The notes below the pieces were generated by a model. That model did no database searches. It saw only the letters and a program-made list of their open reading frames with translations, and was not told where the DNA came from. A program made the translations under genes and the position numbers. From CAHJXG01 sp964235485 (GTDB lineage: Bacteria; Pseudomonadota; Alphaproteobacteria; Acetobacterales; Acetobacteraceae), in NCBI GenBank assembly GCA_964235485.1, contig CAXSAZ010000009.1, forward strand, positions 62,001 through 126,000: 64,000 nucleotides of DNA. The letters run 5' to 3'. Of the stretch, positions 34,357 to 42,200 are shown piece by piece (the first letter of the stretch is position 1; every line of letters starts with the position of its first letter).

Positions 34357-35355
34357 GTGAGCCAGAGCAGAAGCGTCATCGCAGCGCCGGCCATGGGCGG
34401 CCGGGAATGGGCCATGCTGCTCGCCCTGGCCGTGCTGTGGGGCGGATCGTTCTTCTTCAACGCCGTCGCCGTGCGCGAGCTGCCCTCCTTCACCTTGGTC
34501 TGGCTGCGCGTGGCGGTCGCCGCCGCGGCCTTGCTGGTAACGCTGCGCCTGCTTGGGCAGCGGATGCCCACTTCCGGCCGCGTCTGGGCCGCCTTCGGGG
34601 CCATGGGGCTGCTCAACAACGTCGTGCCCTTTGTGCTGATCGTTTGGGGCCAGCACCATATCGCCAGCGGCCTCGCCTCGATCCTGAACGCCACCACGCC
34701 GCTGTTCACGGTGCTGGTCGCGCACCTGCTGACGCCAGATGAGCGGCTGACGCCGCTCAAGATCACAGGCGTTGTCGTGGGCTTCGCCGGTGCCGTGTTC
34801 ACGGTTGGTTCGGACACGCTGAGCGGCCTGGGCACAGGCGTCACGGCGCCGGGCGCTTTCGCTGCGCGAAGCGCCGAGCTCGCCTGCCTGGCCGGGGCGC
34901 TCACCTATGCCTTCGCCGGCATCTTCGGGCGCCGGTTCAAGCGCATGGGCGTGCCGCCGATGGCGACTGCGGCCGGGCAGGTGTGCGCTTCCACTGTGCT
35001 GTTGCTGCCGTTGATGCTGCTGGTGGACCGGCCCTGGACCTTGGCGATGCCGCACGCCGCCACGGGGGCCGCCGTGCTGGGGGTGGGGCTGCTGTCCACC
35101 GCGCTGGCCTACGTGCTGTATTTCCGCATCCTGGCCGCGGCAGGCGCCACGAACCTGCTGCTGGTCACGTTCCTGATCCCGGTCAGCGCCATCCTGCTCG
35201 GCGCGCTGGCGCTGGGCGAGGCGCTGCTGCCCCGGCATTTCGGCGGCATGGCGCTGATCGGGCTGGGCCTCGCCTGCATCGACGGCCGCTTGCCCCGCCT
35301 CCTGTTCGGCCGGGACAAGCGGGGGACCAGGCGCGGCTTCGACCCGCGGATCTGA
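34357..35355 (+). CDS. EamA/DMT family transporter
   Basis: 332 residues from a GTG preceded at 6 nt by GGGGAGG. An ATG at 34318 would overlap the LysR gene and lacks such a site. Two EamA repeats of five helices are visible, with the entry motif LALAVLWGGSFFFNAVAVRE and the second repeat starting SAELACLAGALTYAFAGIFG. It ends in a basic tail. The family exports amino acids or other small metabolites across the inner membrane; substrate unknown. Convergent with the acetyltransferase gene at 35398. Confidence 0.9.
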   Translation: MSQSRSVIAAPAMGGREWAMLLALAVLWGGSFFFNAVAVRELPSFTLVWLRVAVAAAALLVTLRLLGQRMPTSGRVWAAFGAMGLLNNVVPFVLIVWGQHHIASGLASILNATTPLFTVLVAHLLTPDERLTPLKITGVVVGFAGAVFTVGSDTLSGLGTGVTAPGAFAARSAELACLAGALTYAFAGIFGRRFKRMGVPPMATAAGQVCASTVLLLPLMLLVDRPWTLAMPHAATGAAVLGVGLLSTALAYVLYFRILAAAGATNLLLVTFLIPVSAILLGALALGEALLPRHFGGMALIGLGLACIDGRLPRLLFGRDKRGTRRGFDPRI

Positions 35356-35397
35356 ATGTTGGCAACATGGCTTGCGCGTGGGACGCGGCCGGGCGCG

Positions 35398-35880
35398 TCA
35401 GAGCGGCTGGAACATGACGAAAGCGTCCACGAAGCCGTGCGTGGGATGCTCAAACGCCAAAGGAAGCGTGCCCACCACCTCGAAGCCGAGTGACTGCCAC
35501 AAGCGCACCGCCCGGTGGTTCGTGCTGACGACGAAGTTGAACTGCATCGCCCGGAAGCCGCGCTCACGCGCCACGAGCAACGAGTGCTCGCACATCCGTC
35601 GGGCGATGCCCCGGCCGGTGGCCGCCGCGCCCGTCATGTATCCGCAGTTGCAGACGTGCCCGCCGCCGCCGGCTTGGTTGGGCCGGATGTAATAGGTGCC
35701 GAGCACGGCCCCCATCTCCTCGGCGACGAAGGCCTGTTTGCCGGGTTCCAGCCAATAGGCGAGCGCGGCGTCCTCGCTCATCGCGGGGTCGAGGGTGTAG
35801 GTTTCGCCGGCACGGATCGTCGGCCCGATGACCGACCAGATCGCGGCGGCGTCTTGGGGCGTGGCGGGGCGGATCAGCAT
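35398..35880 (-). CDS. GNAT family N-acetyltransferase
   Basis: 160 residues starting MLIRPATPQDAAAIWSVIGP; an in-frame extension upstream for hundreds of codons is not protein-like. The acetyl-CoA binding motif A reads GAAATGRGIARRMCEHSLLV (G-x-x-G-x-G/A), and the C-terminal beta-bulge FNFVVSTNHRAVRLWQSLGF is typical, ending in VDAFVMFQPL. Likely acetylates a small amine or a peptide N-terminus. Diverges from the TyrA-like gene across a 298-nt region that contains a GCCGC..GCGGC hairpin near 36070 but nothing else I recognise. Confidence 0.9.
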   Translation of the reverse strand: MLIRPATPQDAAAIWSVIGPTIRAGETYTLDPAMSEDAALAYWLEPGKQAFVAEEMGAVLGTYYIRPNQAGGGGHVCNCGYMTGAAATGRGIARRMCEHSLLVARERGFRAMQFNFVVSTNHRAVRLWQSLGFEVVGTLPLAFEHPTHGFVDAFVMFQPL

Positions 35881-36178
35881 GGGCCGGCCTCGGTCGAGCA
35901 AGGGGTCGGTCGCCTCGAGGAAGCCGGCTTTGCAACGAACATGGCAACAAGGCTCCACCAGCGTGATCCCGGCGGCCGATGCGTCGCGGTCCGCAGTTGA
36001 CGTCCCGGCCATCATAGCCTTTGATCCTTCGGGTGACGACGCGCTTTCCCGCCCCCGCTTCTTGCCATCCGCCGCCCTTCTAGCGGCGGGGCAGCTCGTT
36101 GCCCCCTCAACCGCTGCTTCGTCAGCGGCTGGACCAGGCAAAGCGCCGCTGGCCCGCAGCCCGGCAAAGGTCCAGGCC

Positions 36179-36979
36179 ATGACCAGCACCAGCGTTCCAG
36201 CACCCCGCCCATCCCTGGGCATCCCATCCCTGGGCATCATCGGCTTCGGCGCGTTCGGGCGCTTGATGGCCCGGCACCTGGGGCCGCACTTCCGATTGCG
36301 CGCCCATGATCCCGCCCTGCCGCCCGGCCAATGCGTGGACGGGGCCGTGCTGGACAGCCTGGCCGCGGCGGCGGGATGCCCGGTCGTGGTGCTGGCGGTG
36401 CCGGTCAGCCGGCTGGCCGACACGGCGCGGGCCATCGGGCCGCATTTGCAGCCGGGCGCGCTCGTGCTGGACGTGGGGTCGGTCAAGGTGGTGCCCGCGG
36501 ACATCATGCGGCGCGAACTGCCGGCGCATGTCGGGATCGTGGCCACGCACCCGTTGTTCGGGCCGCAAAGCGCCCGGAACGGGATCGCGGGGCTGAAGGT
36601 CGCGGTGTGCCCGGTCCGGGGCGGGGACGGCCCCCGCGTCGGCGCCTTCTTGCGGCGGGCACTCGGGCTGCACGTCATCATGACGACGCCCGACGCCCAT
36701 GACCGGGAAGCGGCGATGGTGCAGGGCCTGACGCACCTGATCGCCAAGGTGCTGGTGCAGATGGAGCCGCTGCCGGGGCGCATGACGACGCGGAGCTTCG
36801 ACCTGCTAATGCAGGGCGTCGGCATGGTGCGGCACGACGCGCCGGAGGTGTTCGAGGCCATCGAGCAAGCCAACCCGTATGCGCGGGAGGTGCGGCGGCG
36901 GTTCTTCGACCTGGCCTCGAAGCTGGATGCGGAGCTGGAAGGCGATCTGCCGGGGAACTGCGCCCCGCGCCGTTCCTGA
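36179..36979 (+). CDS. prephenate/arogenate dehydrogenase family protein (TyrA-like)
   Basis: 266 residues. I chose the ATG opening MTSTSVPAPRPSLGIPSLGI. The NAD(P)-binding glycine motif is GIIGFGAFGRLMARHL, and the substrate-binding region contains THPLFGPQSA, where the His is the expected catalytic residue. The helical dimerisation half has GLTHLIAKVLVQM. The enzyme oxidatively decarboxylates prephenate or arogenate for tyrosine synthesis. It is stand-alone, without a chorismate mutase or ACT domain, and a little shorter than the common 280-300 residues; plant-type arogenate dehydrogenases have this compact form. Confidence 0.83.
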   Translation: MTSTSVPAPRPSLGIPSLGIIGFGAFGRLMARHLGPHFRLRAHDPALPPGQCVDGAVLDSLAAAAGCPVVVLAVPVSRLADTARAIGPHLQPGALVLDVGSVKVVPADIMRRELPAHVGIVATHPLFGPQSARNGIAGLKVAVCPVRGGDGPRVGAFLRRALGLHVIMTTPDAHDREAAMVQGLTHLIAKVLVQMEPLPGRMTTRSFDLLMQGVGMVRHDAPEVFEAIEQANPYAREVRRRFFDLASKLDAELEGDLPGNCAPRRS

Positions 36980-37027
36980 GCCGGTTCAGCAGACCCCTTC
37001 GGGCGGTTTGGATGGGATAGGCCGCGT

Positions 37028-37105
37028 TCAGCGCAGCCCGGCAAGGAACTGCCAGACGTTCGTGATCAGCGAAGGCACGAACAGCAGCGCTGCGGCCCGA
37101 CGGGC
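37028..37105 (-). pseudogene. C-terminal remnant of a TauE/SafE (TSUP) permease
   Basis: On the minus strand the frame ending at 37028 reads ALLFVPSLITNVWQFLAGLR then stop. PS-x-x-TN-x-WQ is a conserved TSUP signature, but upstream in the frame only a few plausible residues remain before unrelated sequence, the 3' end of the CPT-like gene. It therefore looks like a short remnant in the 160-nt gap between the TyrA-like and kinase genes. Confidence 0.4.
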
Positions 37106-37139
37106 GGCACCCGCTCGTCCCGCTGGCGCATAGGGTTGG

Positions 37140-37715
37140 TCAAAGCCCGAAGGCGTCACGGATCCTTTGAGCGTTCTCCAGCGGCGTCGTGGCGGCCGTG
37201 TCGATCTCCAGGTCGTAGGACCTGCCGCGGTGGACCCGCTCGTATTGCCACCGTGCCAAGCCGATCTCCCGGTCCCCGCGCTGCCGTTCCCGGGCCTCAA
37301 GCACGTCGAGCGGGGCGAACAGGCCGACCAGGCGGACGTTGAACCCTGACAGGAGGGCGCGGTACTCCCGATCCTGCCCGTCCCTGATCATCACATGGTC
37401 AACGATCAGGTTGTTCCCCTGCGCGGCCATGGCCGCGACCGCGTGCCGCATACCCCGCATCGCGCGGTCCAGAACAGGGCCGCTTCTGACGGCCACCGAA
37501 GGCTGGCTCTGGTCCTGGGTCGTCTCGAAGACCAGCCCATCCGGGTGGCCGAGCAGCGACGCAGGCAGCATGTCGAGAAAAGCGTCCATCGCAACGTGCA
37601 GGAACGGCTCGGCCGTGATCGCCTGCAATGCCCGCGCCGTCGAAGTCTTGCCCACGCTGCCGACGCCGTTGAGGATGACGACGTGCGGGCAGGGCGCCGA
37701 GCGTCCTTCCGACAT
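37140..37715 (-). CDS. chloramphenicol phosphotransferase-like P-loop kinase
   Basis: 191 residues. The P-loop is VVILNGVGSVGKTSTARAL near residue 13, followed by FLHVAMDAFLDMLP with the acidic residue that acts as base in the CPT family, and the LID-like region EARERQRGDREIGLARWQYE. Streptomyces CPT phosphorylates the primary hydroxyl of chloramphenicol. Most genomic homologues have not been tested and may act on other hydroxylated compounds. No linked resistance determinant except the MexF-like pump far upstream. It starts 49 nt downstream of the VOC gene on the same strand. Confidence 0.82.
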   Translation of the reverse strand: MSEGRSAPCPHVVILNGVGSVGKTSTARALQAITAEPFLHVAMDAFLDMLPASLLGHPDGLVFETTQDQSQPSVAVRSGPVLDRAMRGMRHAVAAMAAQGNNLIVDHVMIRDGQDREYRALLSGFNVRLVGLFAPLDVLEARERQRGDREIGLARWQYERVHRGRSYDLEIDTAATTPLENAQRIRDAFGL

Positions 37716-37764
37716 GGCCGTCAGCGCAAGCTGCTGCGGTTCAGCACTGAGCGACGCACCCCGG

Positions 37765-38262
37765 TCAACGGCCCGCGCCTTGGTTCATGGCCCTCCACTC
37801 GGACAGCGTGACCCTGCCGGACAGGTCAGGCCGGGCCGCGTCGGGCAAGATGCTGATGTATTCCAACGAGTGGCCGTCGGGGTCGTCGAAGTAAACGCTT
37901 GCCGCCGGCATCCAGAGGAAGACGACCGGCTCGTCCACCTCCGGGCCGCCGCCGCCGCCGCGCGGCACGATCCCCACGGAACGCAGCACGGCCACGGACC
38001 GGATCACCTGCTCCAACCCTGTCTGGAAGGCGATGTGCAGCCGGAGGCGGACCGGGGAGCCGTGGATCGACCACAGCCCGAGCATGGACCTGTCGCGCCC
38101 GCCGACCCAGAAAAAGGCCGCGTGCCGTTGCGGCACGGCGTGCGCCAGTTCGAGGCCGACGACCTCGCGGTAGAACGCGACGGACCGGGCCAGGTCCGAC
38201 ACCGTGAGATGGCTCTCGTAGAGGCCCGTGACTGGGATCGCTGCCGTGCTGTGCTCGACCAT
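37765..38262 (-). CDS. VOC (glyoxalase/dioxygenase) superfamily protein
   Basis: 165 residues from ATG (MVEHSTAAIPVTGLYESHLT); a GTG 15 nt earlier is possible. Two beta-alpha-beta-beta-beta modules are visible. Candidate metal ligands are His in ESHLTVSDL, His in RLRLHIAFQT and Glu in PDGHSLEYISILPD. The family covers glyoxalases, extradiol dioxygenases and fosfomycin-type resistance enzymes; the exact role is open. It precedes the CPT-like kinase gene, perhaps co-transcribed. Confidence 0.85.
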   Translation of the reverse strand: MVEHSTAAIPVTGLYESHLTVSDLARSVAFYREVVGLELAHAVPQRHAAFFWVGGRDRSMLGLWSIHGSPVRLRLHIAFQTGLEQVIRSVAVLRSVGIVPRGGGGGPEVDEPVVFLWMPAASVYFDDPDGHSLEYISILPDAARPDLSGRVTLSEWRAMNQGAGR

Positions 38263-38396
38263 GCGGCCATTATGCACGGGATCGGCCCATTCTGGCTATT
38301 GGCGGTGAGCCTTGAGGACGGCCCGGGTTCTGTCCGAACGGGGCATGGCTGGCGCCGCGGGAGCAGGCTGCCGTGGCCGGAACGCGGAACAAACTG

Positions 38397-39401
38397 CTAA
38401 TCGACCGCGAAAACAGAACGGTGCTGCAACTCCTCCACCCGGTGGCAGGCCACCCAGTGGTCCGGCTCCAACGCCCGCAGCGTCGGGGGCGTCGCCCTGC
38501 ACCGGTCCTGCGCATGGGGGCATCGCCCGGCGAAGTGGCAGCCCGGCGGCGGCGCGAGCGGGCTGGGCGGCTCGCCCTCCACCAAGAAGCTGCTGCGCCA
38601 GGCCGGGTCGGCGCCGGCTTGCGGGGAGGCCGCTGCCATCAACGACCACGTGTACGGGTGCCGGGCGCGGGCGAACAACGCCGCCTTGGACGCGCGTTCC
38701 ACGATGCGGCCGAGGTACATGACCGCAACCTCGTCGCACAGATGCTGCACCACGCCGAGGTCGTGGGAAATGAACACCAGGGTCAAGGCCAGGTCGCGCT
38801 GCAGCCGCTGAAGCAGGTTGATGACCTGCGCCTGGATCGCAACGTCCAGCGCCGAAACCGGCTCGTCGCACACCAGCAGCGCCGGGCCGGGGGCCAGGGC
38901 GCGGGCGATGGCCAGGCGCTGCCGCTGCCCGCCGGAGAACTGGTGCGGAAAAAGCGCCGCGGCGTCGGCGGGCAGCCCGACCGCCTCCATCATCGCGGCC
39001 ACCCGGGCCGCACGCCCCGCGGGATCGCCGGCCGCGAGCAGGTCCAGCGGCTCCCGCACCAACTGCCCCGCCCGCTTGCGCGGATCAAGGGAGGAGAACG
39101 GGTCCTGGAACACCATCTGAAACCCGCGCCGCGCCTGCCGTAGCCGGCCGCCGCGCAGGGCGGTGACGTCCTGCCCCCCGATGCTGACCCGGCCGGCGGC
39201 CGGACGCACCAGTTGCATCAGCGCCAGCGCCGCCGTGGACTTGCCGGACCCGCTTTCGCCGACGATGCCGAACGCCGCCCCGCGGGCGACCGTGAAGCTG
39301 ATGCCGTTCAAGGCGTGCACCTCGGCCCGGGGCGCGAACGGCCGCGGCCGGGGACCGCGGAAGCGGACGGCGAGGTCCTCCACGACCAGCAGATCGGTCA
39401 T
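38397..39401 (-). CDS. dipeptide/oligopeptide ABC transporter ATPase (DppF/OppF-like)
   Basis: 334 residues. Walker A is FGIVGESGSGKSTAAL, the signature is FSGGQRQRLAIARAL, Walker B LLVCDEPVSALD and the switch His is in VFISHDLGVV. The C-terminal oligopeptide-type extension has the CxxAxRCP-like cysteines (CHFAGRCPHAQDRC) that form an Fe-S or structural site in DppF/OppF. It overlaps the preceding ATPase gene by ATGA and closes the seven-gene operon that begins with the amidohydrolase. Confidence 0.93.
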   Translation of the reverse strand: MTDLLVVEDLAVRFRGPRPRPFAPRAEVHALNGISFTVARGAAFGIVGESGSGKSTAALALMQLVRPAAGRVSIGGQDVTALRGGRLRQARRGFQMVFQDPFSSLDPRKRAGQLVREPLDLLAAGDPAGRAARVAAMMEAVGLPADAAALFPHQFSGGQRQRLAIARALAPGPALLVCDEPVSALDVAIQAQVINLLQRLQRDLALTLVFISHDLGVVQHLCDEVAVMYLGRIVERASKAALFARARHPYTWSLMAAASPQAGADPAWRSSFLVEGEPPSPLAPPPGCHFAGRCPHAQDRCRATPPTLRALEPDHWVACHRVEELQHRSVFAVD

Positions 39402-40384
39402 CCCGGGTGCCAGCAGGCCACGCGGCGGCCTTCCCCTTCCAGCGCCGGGCGGCTCGCGCAGCGCGGCTCCGAGCGGGCGCAGCGCGGCGCAAAGGCGCAG
39501 CCGTCGCCGCGCGCGCCCAACGGCGGCACGGTGCCCGGGATTTCGGGCAGCACCGCCGCGGCATCAGCCGCCTGCCGGCCCAGCCGCAGATGCGGCACGC
39601 AGGCGATCAGCCCCTCCGTGTAGGGGTGCGCCGGCCGGTTCAGCACATCCGCCGTACGGCCCTGCTCCACGCAGCGCCCGGCGTAAAGCACGGCCACGGT
39701 GTCCGCCATTTCGGCAACCGCGGTCATGTCGTGGGTGATCAGCACGATGGCCGTGCCGGTCTGCCGCTGCATGGCCTGCAGCAGGGCGAACACCTGGGCC
39801 TGCACCGTCACGTCCAGCGCCGTCGTCGGCTCGTCGGCGATCAGCAGGGCCGGGCGGCAGGCCAGCGCCATGGCGATCATGACGCGCTGCCGCATCCCGC
39901 CGCTGAGCTGGTGCGGGTAAGCGGCGACCCGCTGCTCCGGCCCCGGGATGCCCACGCCGCGCAGCAGCCCCACGGCGGCGTCCAGCGCGGCGCGGCGGCC
40001 AAGCCCTTCGTGGCGGCGCAGGATCTCCGCGATCTGCTCGCCCACCGTGAACACGGGGTTCAGCGCGGTCATCGGTTCCTGGAAGATCATGGACATCGCC
40101 CGGCCGCGCAGCGATTGCAGCACCCGGGGCGGCGCCGAGGCGATCTCCTGCCCGGCCAGGCGGATCGACCCGGCGGTTGCGCGCAGCCCGTCCGGCAGCA
40201 GCCCCATGACCGCCAGCGCCGCCATGCTCTTGCCACAGCCGGACTCGCCCACCAGCGCCAGGGTCTGCCCGGCCTCCACGGCGAAGGACAGGTCCTCCAG
40301 CACCGGGACGGCGCCGGACGGGCGGCGCAGCTCGACGTTCAGGCCCTCGACAACCAAGGCGGGGACGGCCGTGGAAACGCTCAT
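39398..40384 (-). CDS. dipeptide/oligopeptide ABC transporter ATPase (DppD/OppD-like)
   Basis: 328 residues from MSVSTAVPALVVEGLNVELR, overlapping the permease stop by four bases. Walker A LALVGESGCGKSMAAL, signature LSGGMRQRVMIAMALA, Walker B LLIADEPTTALD, switch His in VLITHDMTAV. The C-terminus has the cysteine-rich extension GCAFAPRCARSEPRC. It pairs with the DppF-like subunit to energise peptide or related solute import. Confidence 0.93.
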   Translation of the reverse strand: MSVSTAVPALVVEGLNVELRRPSGAVPVLEDLSFAVEAGQTLALVGESGCGKSMAALAVMGLLPDGLRATAGSIRLAGQEIASAPPRVLQSLRGRAMSMIFQEPMTALNPVFTVGEQIAEILRRHEGLGRRAALDAAVGLLRGVGIPGPEQRVAAYPHQLSGGMRQRVMIAMALACRPALLIADEPTTALDVTVQAQVFALLQAMQRQTGTAIVLITHDMTAVAEMADTVAVLYAGRCVEQGRTADVLNRPAHPYTEGLIACVPHLRLGRQAADAAAVLPEIPGTVPPLGARGDGCAFAPRCARSEPRCASRPALEGEGRRVACWHPG

Positions 40385-41223
40385 CGCCGCCGCAGGCGCG
40401 GGTTCAGCGCGTCGTTGATGCCGTCGCCCACCAGGCTGACCGCCAGCACGGCCCCGAAGATCGCAGCCCCCGGAAACGTCACCGCCCACCAGGCGTCCTG
40501 CATGTAGCCCCGGTTCTGCCCCAGCATCAGCCCCCAAGTCATGACGTTGGGATCGCCCAGGCCCAGAAAGCTCAAGCCCCCCTCGAACAGGATCGCGATC
40601 CCCACCGAAAGCGTCGCCGCAACGATGATCGGCGGCAGGGCGTTGGGCAGCACCACCCGCGTCACCAAATAGGCCGGCCCGGCGCCGGCGGTCACGGCCG
40701 AGCGCACGAAGTCCATCTCCCGCAGCCTCATGCACTCGGCCCGGGTCAGCCGGGCAACGCCCGTCCAGGACACCAGGCCGATGGCGGCCGTCTCAACCGC
40801 GAGCCTGGTGCCGAACAGCGACACCAGCACCATCGCGAACAGCAGGGTGGGCAGCACCTGGAAGAACTCCGTGCCTTTCATCAGCAAGCGGTCCACCCAG
40901 CCGCCGCACCATCCCGCCACCGCGCCCAGCGTGACGCCGATGGACACGGAGATCGCCGCCGCCACCAGCCCCACCAGCAGGCTGGCCCGGCCGCCGACCA
41001 GCAGCCCGGCCAGCACGTCCCGGCCCAGGTAGTCCGTGCCCAGCGGCGCATCCCCCCCCGGCGGGGTGAACGGCGCCGCGACCAGCTCGAACGGGTCAAC
41101 GCCATACCAGGCGGGGCCGATCAGGCTGGCCAGGACCACCGCGGCCAGGATCAGCAGCCCGGCCGCGCCCACGGGGTTCCGCAGGAACTGCGCCGCCGCC
41201 TGCCGGGATGGGGTCGCCGTCAC
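40381..41223 (-). CDS. dipeptide-type ABC transporter permease (DppC-like)
   Basis: 280 residues from a GTG overlapping the DppB-like stop. One N-terminal helix (PVGAAGLLILAAVVLASLIG) and the DppC hallmark HxLGTDxLGRD (here APLGTDYLGRDVLAGLLVGG) precede five more helices with the coupling loop ECMRLREMDFVRSAVTAGAG. It ends NDALNPRLRRR. Forms the translocation pathway with the DppB-like subunit. Confidence 0.92.
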   Translation of the reverse strand: MTATPSRQAAAQFLRNPVGAAGLLILAAVVLASLIGPAWYGVDPFELVAAPFTPPGGDAPLGTDYLGRDVLAGLLVGGRASLLVGLVAAAISVSIGVTLGAVAGWCGGWVDRLLMKGTEFFQVLPTLLFAMVLVSLFGTRLAVETAAIGLVSWTGVARLTRAECMRLREMDFVRSAVTAGAGPAYLVTRVVLPNALPPIIVAATLSVGIAILFEGGLSFLGLGDPNVMTWGLMLGQNRGYMQDAWWAVTFPGAAIFGAVLAVSLVGDGINDALNPRLRRR

Positions 41224-42200
41224 CCTGCCCCTGCCCCAATGCGGGGATCGAGCTGGCGCTGCGCCAGGTCGGTAAGGATGTTGGCGACCATCACCAGCAG
41301 CGCCGAGACCACGAGCACGCCGAGCAGGGTCGGGTAGTCCCGGCGCAGGATGGAGTCGAACACGAGGCGTCCCATGCCGGGCCAGCCGAACACGGTTTCC
41401 ACCAGCACGGCGCCGCCCAGGGCTTCGGAGAACTGCAGGCCGAGCAAGGTCACCACCGGGGCGACGGCGTTGCGCAGGGCGTGCTTGAACACGACCGTGC
41501 GCTCCGGCATCCCCTTGGCCCGGGCGGTACGGATGTAGTCCGCGCGGAGCACGTCCTGCATACTGGCCCGCGCCTGCCGGCTGTACTGCGCCATGTAAAC
41601 GACGCCGAGCGCAAAGGCGGGCAGCACCAGGTGGTGCAGCACGGACAGCACGTAGGCCCAGCCGTCCAAGGGCTGGCTTACGTCCGTCATGCCGCCGATT
41701 GGGAACCACGGCAGCACGGAAGCGAACAGCAGCAACAGGAGCAGGCCGCTCCAGAACACCGGCATGGCGTAGCCGGCCACCGCGAGCAGGGTGACGGCGG
41801 CGTTGGTGGTGCCGGACGGGCGGCGCGCGGCGGCGATGCCCAGCGCGGTGCCGATGGTGGACGCGAACAGCAGCGCCGCCGCCATCAGCAGCGCCGTGGC
41901 CGGCAGGCGCTGCAGGATCAACTGCGTCACCGGCTGGTTGAAGTAGAAGGAGTAGCCGAGGTCGCCCTGCGCCGCCCGCAGCACGTAGCGGCCAAGCTGC
42001 ACCGGGATCGGCAGGTCCAGCCCATAGGCCGCGCGGATGCTGGCAAGCACCTCCGGCGAAGCGCCGCCCATCTCCCCGGCGATCACCAACGCCGGGTCGC
42101 CCGGCGCCAGGTGGACCAAGAGGAAGTTCAGCACCACCACCGCCAGCAGAAGCAGCGCGGCGTTCAGCACGCGCAGCAGGAGGCCGGACAGCGTCCTCAC
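41220..42200 (-). CDS. dipeptide-type ABC transporter permease (DppB-like)
   Basis: 326 residues from a GTG that overlaps the binding-protein stop by four bases (GTGA). N-terminal helix then HLAPGDPALVIAGEMGG, the periplasmic loop motif of DppB/OppB; six helices; EAA-type loop RTARAKGMPERTVVFKHALR; C-terminal FGWPGMGRLVFDSILRRDYP. All features are standard for the class. Confidence 0.93.
   Translation of the reverse strand: MRTLSGLLLRVLNAALLLLAVVVLNFLLVHLAPGDPALVIAGEMGGASPEVLASIRAAYGLDLPIPVQLGRYVLRAAQGDLGYSFYFNQPVTQLILQRLPATALLMAAALLFASTIGTALGIAAARRPSGTTNAAVTLLAVAGYAMPVFWSGLLLLLLFASVLPWFPIGGMTDVSQPLDGWAYVLSVLHHLVLPAFALGVVYMAQYSRQARASMQDVLRADYIRTARAKGMPERTVVFKHALRNAVAPVVTLLGLQFSEALGGAVLVETVFGWPGMGRLVFDSILRRDYPTLLGVLVVSALLVMVANILTDLAQRQLDPRIGAGAG

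Noticed and set aside
35881..36178. Possible T-box or attenuator leader before the TyrA-like gene
   Set aside because: Only a short GCCGC/GCGGC hairpin is present; no T-box core or leader peptide rich in Tyr or Phe codons is visible.
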